Shown here one piece after another: positions 57,699 through 64,000 of a stretch of 64,000 nucleotides of DNA; within the stretch, counting starts at the first letter, position 1, and every line of letters starts with the position of its first letter. The DNA is from Spirochaetia bacterium UBA2205. Lineage in GTDB: Bacteria; Spirochaetota; UBA4802; UB4802. The position numbers were made by a program, and so were the translations under genes. Under the pieces are notes generated by a model. That model was not told the origin of the DNA. It made no database searches and worked only from the letters and a program-made list of their open reading frames with translations. The stretch lies in NCBI GenBank assembly GCA_002328585.1, contig DCUV01000060.1, positions 1 through 64,000 on the forward strand, in the 5' to 3' direction.

Positions 57699-58982
57699 AT
57701 GAAAAAAATGAGTGTGATTATCATAGTTCTTATTGCTTGTATTGCTAATTCATTTGCTGATGTTGATTGCTCAAAGATTTTGAATGAACAGATATATGAT
57801 GAACAATCGTATGCAAACCTTTCAGATGAATGTATTGAAAATTTTAAATATATTATTGTGAAAGGTAAAGATACAGAACAAAAGCTAAAAGCGTTAAAAA
57901 TACTGCGGAAAAGTAAAGTGGGCAAAAACTGTGGTTTTTTTAAGGATATATTATTATCGGTTAATTCTATGACTGTTCAGCAAATGATAATTGAAATAAT
58001 TTCAGAAATTCATGATAAACAAGTATTGCCCATCATACTACCCTATTTAGAATCACCTTTTTATGCAGTACGAGAAGCAGTCATAATGGCATTGAAGAAG
58101 AATGGTGATGACAGGATGTATCCTCATATTATTAAATTAGCAAAAAGCGATGATGCTATCAATAGAATTTATGCGCTGGAAGCATTATACCATCTGTATG
58201 ACAATAGATTTTATGAAATTGTTGTACAATTATTGAAAGATCAAAATAAATCAGTGCGATATTTTGCTCTTGAATGCGTTAAACACAATGAAATCATTGC
58301 AACCCTTCCCTATATACGTGCTATGGCTATTAATGATGATAATGATGAGGTAAAGGTTGAAGCTATTTCGGTTTTAGCTTCGTTATATGATAAAGGTGCT
58401 TACTATATTTATGTTCGATCGCTGGGTAGCCATTTGGATGGTGTCAGGGAAGCGGCAGTTGACGCATTAATACAATTTCCTTCACGCGATAGTGCTCTTT
58501 ATTTATCACGGCAGTTATTAGCTGAAGATGAAACCTATATTAAGCGAAAAATAGTTAAGGCTCTTATAACGTTCAGGACTGCTGGCGATATCCGGGGTAT
58601 ACAAAAAATTTTGAATTACGATGACAATCCATCGTTGCGTATGTATGCAGCCTATGCTTTCGGAATCATCAAAGATGAACGGGCAATCACACTGTTAATA
58701 AAGGCAATGGATGATGATGATTATAGGGTACGAGCTGAGGCAGCTAACGCACTGGGAAATTTCAAAGGAAAAATTGTTGTCATTGCTTTGCTTGAAAAGT
58801 ATGAGAAGGAAAGCAGTACCTATGTCAAAACTGCGATACTCTATTCATTAAAAAAAATTTGCGATAAAGGTTCTTTGCAGAGATTATTCTCTCTATACTG
58901 TAATGAAAATGATGCTATTCATAAAATGATTTTACAGCAAACCATACATCATATAATAGCACGAAGTTTTAATCAATATTAG
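57699..58982 (+). CDS. Secreted HEAT-repeat protein
   Basis: A 427-residue protein with a signal peptide (MKKMSVIIIVLIACIANSFA) followed by about nine HEAT-type helical repeats such as SPFYAVREAVIMALKKNGDDR and DYRVRAEAANALGNFKGK. It would form a periplasmic or outer-membrane scaffold. The ATG at 57699 is preferred to a TTG six codons upstream; a GGTG lies 7 bases before it. It precedes nadE on the same strand by 43 bases. Confidence 0.8.
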   Translation: MKKMSVIIIVLIACIANSFADVDCSKILNEQIYDEQSYANLSDECIENFKYIIVKGKDTEQKLKALKILRKSKVGKNCGFFKDILLSVNSMTVQQMIIEIISEIHDKQVLPIILPYLESPFYAVREAVIMALKKNGDDRMYPHIIKLAKSDDAINRIYALEALYHLYDNRFYEIVVQLLKDQNKSVRYFALECVKHNEIIATLPYIRAMAINDDNDEVKVEAISVLASLYDKGAYYIYVRSLGSHLDGVREAAVDALIQFPSRDSALYLSRQLLAEDETYIKRKIVKALITFRTAGDIRGIQKILNYDDNPSLRMYAAYAFGIIKDERAITLLIKAMDDDDYRVRAEAANALGNFKGKIVVIALLEKYEKESSTYVKTAILYSLKKICDKGSLQRLFSLYCNENDAIHKMILQQTIHHIIARSFNQY

Positions 58983-59025
58983 CGTGTAATTTCGCAATAA
59001 TTTAATGAAAGTAAAAGGTAGCTTT

Positions 59026-60672
59026 ATGAAGATAGCTATAGCGCAAATTGATCCGGTCATAGCAGATATTTCAGGGAATTATCAAAAAATTAGCAAGTAT
59101 GTTCATCAGGCTATACAACAGGGTGCTGAATTGGTTATTTTTCCAGAAATGGCTACCATTGGCTATCCGCCAATGGATTTATTGGAACATAAAAAACTTA
59201 TTGATGACAACTTGAAGTCACTGGAAATAATCGCAACATTGAGTAACGATTGTGGAATTATTTGCGGGTACGTGGATTATGATCATGATAATCCTCCTAT
59301 GTTATTTAATGCTGCTGCATGTATGTACAAAGGGCAAATACAATCAAAGCATTACAAAACACTTTTGCCTACCTACGATGTGTTTGATGAATTACGCTAT
59401 TTTTCGCCGGCATCGGTTCAGGAGCCAATGAAATTCAAAGGGGTAAACATAGGTTTAACAATCTGTGAAGATATCTGGAATGATATGAGTATAAGTGAAG
59501 ATAGTTTTATGGAATATCGCCGTTATAATGTTGACCCTGTTGAAAATTTGATAAAAAAAGGTGCAGAGTTTATAGTAAACATTTCTGCTTCACCATATGT
59601 AAAGGGAAAAAATTCTATCAAATGGAACACGATACAGCATGTTGCAAAAAAATATCATGTGCCGATAGTTTATGTCAATCAGGTTGGTTGTAATGATAGC
59701 CTTATTTTTGATGGCAATAGTTTTGTCATCGATACAAAAGCAAATTTCATAATCATGGCAAAAGCTTTTGAAGAGGATTGCGTAATTTTTGATACAGCAG
59801 ATACATATAAACCCCTTGTCTGCGAGGAAGATTTTTTATCTGATATTACCAATGCGCTGGTACTGGGTATAAAAGATTATGTATACAAGTCGGGTTTTAA
59901 CAAGGTGGTGTTGGGTTTAAGTGGTGGTATTGATTCAGCGTTAACTGCCTGCCTTGCTGCGCAAGCATTAGGAGCTGACAATGTTATAGGGATTACCATG
60001 CCTTCTGTTTTTTCGTCCAAAGGGAGCGTTGAGGATTCAATGGCACTGGCAAAGAATCTTGGTATTACCATACATACCATCCCTATCAATGATTGCTATG
60101 ATACCTATCTTGATATACTAAAACCATATTTTAATGCATTACCATTTGATAGTACCGAAGAAAATATTCAAGCCCGCATCCGGGGAAATATCCTTATGGG
60201 CTTCAGTAATAAATATGGTATGTTAGTATTGACAACGGGAAACAAATCAGAGCTGTCAATGGGATACTGTACATTATATGGCGATATGGCAGGAGGGCTT
60301 GCTGTATTATCTGATATTCCCAAAACCATGGTATATGCGCTCTCCTATTATATAAACAGGGATAAAGAAATAATACCTCAATCAATACTGGAGAAAGCTC
60401 CTTCTGCTGAATTGCGAGAAAATCAAAAAGATCAGGATACATTGCCTCCTTATGAAATCCTTGATCAGATAATTGAACGATATGTTGAATTAAAGATGAG
60501 TGCTGAAGATATTATTAACGATGGCTTTGATTCATCAATAGTATATAATGTTCTAAGAACTATCGACAAAAATGAATACAAGCGAAAACAAGCCCCCATA
60601 GGGTTAAAGGTAACAAGCAAAGCTTTTGGGGTTGGAAGGCGCATCCCAATTGTTCAGCGGTTTAAGCATTAA
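59026..60672 (+). CDS. nadE: Glutamine-dependent NAD+ synthetase
   Basis: A 548-residue two-domain enzyme. The N-terminal nitrilase-like glutaminase has the Glu-Lys-Cys triad: FPEMATIGYP, SKHYKTLLPTYDVFDE and LTICEDIWND. The C-terminal synthetase has the P-loop VLGLSGGIDSALTA and TTGNKSELSMGY. It makes NAD+ from nicotinate adenine dinucleotide using glutamine. The ATG at 59026 follows AAAGG; an ATG seven codons upstream is weaker. It ends next to the convergent HAD gene. Confidence 0.95.
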   Translation: MKIAIAQIDPVIADISGNYQKISKYVHQAIQQGAELVIFPEMATIGYPPMDLLEHKKLIDDNLKSLEIIATLSNDCGIICGYVDYDHDNPPMLFNAAACMYKGQIQSKHYKTLLPTYDVFDELRYFSPASVQEPMKFKGVNIGLTICEDIWNDMSISEDSFMEYRRYNVDPVENLIKKGAEFIVNISASPYVKGKNSIKWNTIQHVAKKYHVPIVYVNQVGCNDSLIFDGNSFVIDTKANFIIMAKAFEEDCVIFDTADTYKPLVCEEDFLSDITNALVLGIKDYVYKSGFNKVVLGLSGGIDSALTACLAAQALGADNVIGITMPSVFSSKGSVEDSMALAKNLGITIHTIPINDCYDTYLDILKPYFNALPFDSTEENIQARIRGNILMGFSNKYGMLVLTTGNKSELSMGYCTLYGDMAGGLAVLSDIPKTMVYALSYYINRDKEIIPQSILEKAPSAELRENQKDQDTLPPYEILDQIIERYVELKMSAEDIINDGFDSSIVYNVLRTIDKNEYKRKQAPIGLKVTSKAFGVGRRIPIVQRFKH

Positions 60673-60673
60673 A

Positions 60674-61327
60674 TCACCAACTATGGATTGCCCACCCTTG
60701 CAGTTGAGCAATCCGTAATAATTTTTGATCGGGATTAACACAGTGAGGATGCCCAACAGCTTCCAGTACCGGGATATCTGCGAATGAGTCAGCATAATAA
60801 TAGGCATCATGTATGTTGAAAGTATGGTTTAGACATAATTGCAATGCTCTGTTTAATTTTTCTTTCCCATAGCAATACGATCCTTTAATAGAACCAGTAT
60901 AATGATCATTGTTTACTTCTAATTGAGTGCAAAGCATTGCATCAAAATGCAAATATTTCATGACAGGTTTACAGATAAAATCTAGGGATGCAGATAGTAA
61001 TACAAGATATGCTCCCTGGGCTTTGTGTATGTATAATGATTCCAGTGCCTGTGGATAGATATATTTTTTTACTGTTTGATCAAAAAAAGTTTCTGAATAG
61101 CGTTCAAGAAAACTGCATTGCATGCCAGCCAGCTTTGTAACCCATCTTTGTATTAATGATTCTGTGCTGATAAAACCCATGCGATAAAGCGCTGAAAGTA
61201 CCATGCCCTTCCCAAGTGCAAGCAATGATAGCATGTTACGCAGGTAAAGGTCTTTTACAATTAATTGCCCTGAACTTGCAGCAATCAGTGTATGATCAAG
61301 GTCATAAAAGACTATGTATTCACTCAT
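60674..61327 (-). CDS. HAD-IB-type phosphatase
   Basis: A 217-residue HAD hydrolase starting MSEYIVFYDLDHTLI. Motif I DLDHT, motif II LLSAS, motif III with Lys near GKEKL and motif IV YYADSFADIP are present, as in phosphoserine-phosphatase-like HAD-IB enzymes. The cap domain is helical. The substrate is not clear. An ATG at 61327 with GGTG upstream is preferred to a TTG five codons upstream. It diverges from pyrB. Confidence 0.85.
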   Translation of the reverse strand: MSEYIVFYDLDHTLIAASSGQLIVKDLYLRNMLSLLALGKGMVLSALYRMGFISTESLIQRWVTKLAGMQCSFLERYSETFFDQTVKKYIYPQALESLYIHKAQGAYLVLLSASLDFICKPVMKYLHFDAMLCTQLEVNNDHYTGSIKGSYCYGKEKLNRALQLCLNHTFNIHDAYYYADSFADIPVLEAVGHPHCVNPDQKLLRIAQLQGWAIHSW

Positions 61328-61475
61328 ACAAACACCATACAATAAAAATATTTACAGGATGAATATACATGGATGTAATAAGAATAGTACAATGACACTA
61401 TATTTTACAAAAATTATTGAAAATTTGATTGCAATTAATAGTAATTTCATAAAATTGATATAAAAAGAGGATGCA

Positions 61476-61547
61476 ATGGACGCATTAATACAGCAACAAT
61501 TACAGCTTTTTCATATCAGTTTATATAAGGTTTATAGTATCCTATGA
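61476..61547 (+). CDS. Putative 23-residue pyrB leader peptide
   Basis: ATG at 61476 with an AAGAGG ribosome-binding site (5-base spacing) starts a 23-codon ORF, MDALIQQQLQLFHISLYKVY, whose TGA at 61545-61547 overlaps the pyrB ATG (61544) as ATGA. pyrB itself has only a weak ribosome-binding site, so its translation is likely coupled to this leader. It recalls, in position only, the E. coli pyrBI leader; regulation by pyrimidines is inference. Confidence 0.6.
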   Translation: MDALIQQQLQLFHISLYKVYSIL

Positions 61548-62491
61548 ATGGGTTACAAAGAAAAGATTTATTAGATATTCAATCGTTATCAACTGAAGAG
61601 ATACTGCTTATCTGTAACTCGGCTAAATATTTCAAAGCCCTTTTTACACGGTCTATTAAAACTGTTCCCATATTGAGAGGTAAAACAGTATGTTTATTGT
61701 TTTATGAACCATCGACAAGGACAAGAATAAGTTTTGAGTTAGCTGCAAAACGTCTTTCAGCAGACCTTATTAATATTGCTGTACAGACATCAAGCGTGGT
61801 AAAAGGGGAGTCTTTGATAGATACGGTACATACTTTAGAAGCGTACAAAGCAGATTTCATAGTCATGAGACATGCGGCGTCATTAGCGCCGCATTTTTTA
61901 TCCCGAAATATTAAGTCATCGGTAATCAATGCAGGAGACGGGAATCACGCTCATCCAACACAGGCATTGCTGGATGCCTATTCACTCATTGAAAAACGAG
62001 GTGATATTGAAGGGCTTCATATAGGGATTGTTGGCGATATACTCCATTCACGGGTAGCGCGTTCAAATATGGAGATATTCAAGCGGCTGGGAGCCAGGGT
62101 AAGTTTAATTGGGCCGCCTACATTGGTACCGGATGAATTTACCATGTATGCTGTGGATATCTACTATGATTTGAATACTATTTTACCACAGCTTGATGTT
62201 GTTTATATGTTACGAATACAGCGTGAACGTCAACAGGGGTCATTCTTCCCTTCTATTCATGAATACCATAAACGTTTTGCTTTAACCAATGAAAGGTTAA
62301 AGCGATGTAAAAACAATGTTATTGTTATGCATCCGGGTCCCATCAACCGAGGGATAGAAATTGACGATGAGGTTGCCGATAGCCCCTACTCTATCATCAA
62401 TGAACAGGTTACCAATGGAGTAGCGGTACGGATGGCAATATTTTATTTATTAGCTGGCGGAGCGCCACTTGATGAAAAAGAGGTAGAATAA
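61544..62491 (+). CDS. pyrB: Aspartate carbamoyltransferase catalytic subunit
   Basis: A 315-residue protein with FYEPSTRTRISFE (carbamoyl-phosphate site), AGDGNHAHPTQALLDAYS, VGDILHSRVARSN and VMHPGPINRG. It condenses carbamoyl phosphate with aspartate in pyrimidine synthesis. The stop TAATG overlaps the pyrC ATG by one base, so pyrC is coupled. The ATG overlaps the stop of a candidate leader peptide. No regulatory subunit pyrI is next to it. Confidence 0.95.
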   Translation: MNGLQRKDLLDIQSLSTEEILLICNSAKYFKALFTRSIKTVPILRGKTVCLLFYEPSTRTRISFELAAKRLSADLINIAVQTSSVVKGESLIDTVHTLEAYKADFIVMRHAASLAPHFLSRNIKSSVINAGDGNHAHPTQALLDAYSLIEKRGDIEGLHIGIVGDILHSRVARSNMEIFKRLGARVSLIGPPTLVPDEFTMYAVDIYYDLNTILPQLDVVYMLRIQRERQQGSFFPSIHEYHKRFALTNERLKRCKNNVIVMHPGPINRGIEIDDEVADSPYSIINEQVTNGVAVRMAIFYLLAGGAPLDEKEVE

Positions 62492-63768
62492 TGACATTGC
62501 TCATTAAAAATGGTAGAGTCATTGATCCCTTATCTAAACTTGACAGATACTGTGATATCCTGATTAATGAAGGGACTATTGTCGCCATCGATACCAATAT
62601 AAAACAACAAAGAAATATACAGATAGTTGATGCTCAGGATTGTATTGTTCTTCCTGGTCTTGTTGACATGCATGTCCATTTTAGAGAGCCAGGGCGCGAA
62701 GATGTTGAAACGATTGCAGGTGGATCAACGGTGGCTGCAAAATCAGGGTATACCAGCGTATGTACAATGCCCAATACAAATCCGGTCATTGATAGTCAGG
62801 CACTTGTGCGATATATAAAAAAACAAGCTGAGTCCGGACCTATTAATGTGCATCCAATTGCTGCAATCACGAAAGGGTCGCTGGGAGAAGAACTATCTGA
62901 AATGGGGGAACTCATTGAAGGTGGAGCAATTGCGTTTAGTGATGATGGCAAACCCGTTCTGAACTCCACAACGATGCGGCGGGCATTAGAATATTCAAGG
63001 ATGTTCAACGTTCCAATAATTACCCATGCCGAGGATTCAACATTGTCCAGTGGCGGAATAATGAATGAAGGTAATAATTCAATCTTCCTTGGATTAAAAG
63101 GAATCCCTAAAGAAGCTGAAGAAATAATGATAGCAAGGGATATATTGCTGGCACGGCTTACAAAAGGAAGATTGCACATTGCTCATGTATCCTCAAAAGG
63201 TTCATTGGATATTATTGCAATGGCTAAACAACATTCCCTGTCAGTGACCTGTGAAACAGCACCGCATTATTTTTCGTTAACTGATGATGCTATCGCAGAT
63301 CATCTGGCAATGGCAAAGATGAACCCTCCCTTACGGACAGAGGATGACCGAAAAGCAATCATTGAAGGATTGCGAACAGGGCTTATCGATGTCATTGCAA
63401 CCGATCACGCACCCCATTTATCACATGAAAAGATGCAGGAGATAGTATTTGCACCATTTGGTATCATAGGACTGGAAACTGCTGTACCATTGATTATTAC
63501 CATCCTGGTAAAAGAAAATGGTTTTGACTATTTACAGGCATTTGAAAAGGTAACCATTAATCCATGCAAAATTTTAGGTATCAACAGAGGATATATCAAA
63601 GAAGGTGCTATAGCCGACATAACAATAGTAAACCCGGGAAAGAAGGTTATTGTTGATAACAATTTTATCATTTCACGATGTAAAAATACCCCATTTTTAG
63701 GCAGGGAATTTTTTGGATTGGTTACCCATACAATCTGCAATGGAAAGATTGTTTACCCATTCAGGTAA
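62491..63768 (+). CDS. pyrC: Dihydroorotase
   Basis: A 425-residue amidohydrolase of the long (class I) form: LPGLVDMHVHFREPG (HxH), VETIAGGSTVAAKSG, then CTMPNTNPV, HAEDS, HVSSKGS, CETAPHYFSLTDDA and ATDHAPH (metal-binding Asp). It cyclises carbamoyl-aspartate to dihydroorotate after PyrB. Coupled to pyrB and ends 8 bases past the stop of the convergent SGNH gene. Confidence 0.94.
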   Translation: MTLLIKNGRVIDPLSKLDRYCDILINEGTIVAIDTNIKQQRNIQIVDAQDCIVLPGLVDMHVHFREPGREDVETIAGGSTVAAKSGYTSVCTMPNTNPVIDSQALVRYIKKQAESGPINVHPIAAITKGSLGEELSEMGELIEGGAIAFSDDGKPVLNSTTMRRALEYSRMFNVPIITHAEDSTLSSGGIMNEGNNSIFLGLKGIPKEAEEIMIARDILLARLTKGRLHIAHVSSKGSLDIIAMAKQHSLSVTCETAPHYFSLTDDAIADHLAMAKMNPPLRTEDDRKAIIEGLRTGLIDVIATDHAPHLSHEKMQEIVFAPFGIIGLETAVPLIITILVKENGFDYLQAFEKVTINPCKILGINRGYIKEGAIADITIVNPGKKVIVDNNFIISRCKNTPFLGREFFGLVTHTICNGKIVYPFR

Positions 63769-64000
63769 ATAGCTCTTGTAAAGCTAATGACATGATATAG
63801 TATCCCTCTTCGGTTGGATGCACTCCATCAAACTGTACTAGCTCATTTAATGGTGTGCCCTTTTTTACTGCATCTTCCCAGTACTGATGAGTCATTGCAA
63901 TAGGAAGATGGTACTCTCTTGCTATGGTTATCAGCATATCATAAAATGTGTATGCATGCTGTGCTTCTGGAGAATCACCAAACCATACTGAGGTAATGAT
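63761..64000 (-). CDS. SGNH/GDSL hydrolase, C-terminal part (cut by window edge)
   Basis: Only the last 79 codons are visible, running off the window end. The sequence WFGDSPEAQHAYTFYDMLITIA and, near the end, FDGVHPTEEGYYIMSLALQELF show the SGNH-family Asp-His catalytic block (DGVHPTxxGY). It is probably an esterase or lipase acting on an acylated compound. It overlaps the convergent pyrC by 8 bases. Confidence 0.75.
   Translation of the reverse strand: MITSVWFGDSPEAQHAYTFYDMLITIAREYHLPIAMTHQYWEDAVKKGTPLNELVQFDGVHPTEEGYYIMSLALQELFT

Overview
The window looks like the replication-origin region of an AT-rich, diderm (Gram-negative-type) bacterial chromosome. The best guess is Spirochaetota, Leptospira-like in flavour. 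This rests on gene content: 7TM-AraC and 7TM-GAF-PPM signalling proteins, DUF115 protein, LEA-type-2 lipoprotein, many TPR/HEAT/FecR secreted proteins, and the order dnaA-dnaN-recF-dciA-remB-gyrB-gyrA. No 16S rRNA is present, so the assignment is inference. One gene (2.56-8.19 kb) resembles SprA, the type IX secretion outer-membrane translocon best known from Bacteroidota, so an FCB-group relative cannot be excluded.

Layout. 0-1.3 kb: a membrane AraC-type regulator (cut by the window edge) behind a YkgJ-like Cys-cluster protein. 1.5-8.2 kb: a membrane-anchored M23 peptidase followed by a 1878-residue SprA-like protein. 8.2-12.1 kb (minus): ECF-like sigma factor, 7TM-GAF-PP2C phosphatase and a DHH phosphoesterase, probably one signalling operon. 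12.3-18.6 kb: two orphan DNA methyltransferases, a radical-SAM protein with a VWA-FHA protein, and a lone hypA. 18.6-23 kb (minus): mnmG, rsmG and a secreted protein. A decayed IS66 transposase lies between mnmG and rsmG, and there are two perfect parS-like palindromes, but no parA/parB. 23-29.3 kb (plus): macro-domain protein, pyrF, a pseudo-receiver/GGDEF/degenerate-EAL protein, a REC-PP2C phosphatase and an unknown protein. 29.3-38.7 kb: PC4-like protein, bipartite oriC around dnaA, then dnaN, recF, dciA, remB-like, gyrB, gyrA.

38.7-47 kb: SPOR protein, coaE and DUF115 on minus; amidohydrolase, a small lipoprotein, hisD, a DnaJ-domain protein, a Cys-rich protein and a mannose-1-phosphate guanylyltransferase. 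47-53.4 kb: an envelope block (LEA2 lipoprotein, Slt-type lytic transglycosylase, FecR, HEAT and helical secreted proteins). 53.7-61.3 kb: CDP-alcohol phosphatidyltransferase fusion, FmdB-type zinc ribbon, surE, TPR protein, a 35-codon small ORF, TetR regulator, HEAT protein, NAD synthase, HAD hydrolase. 61.5-64 kb: a candidate leader peptide coupled to pyrB-pyrC, then the end of an SGNH/GDSL hydrolase cut by the window edge.

Most notable signals: a likely oriC whose DnaA boxes are mainly TTATTAACA, with a (TAC)5 DnaA-trio-like tract between dnaA and dnaN; parS pairs flanking an IS66 relic; the SprA-like protein; the pyrB leader ORF; and a 9-mer, GGCGATAGT, that seems strongly over-represented. 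No tRNA, rRNA or CRISPR array was recognised.
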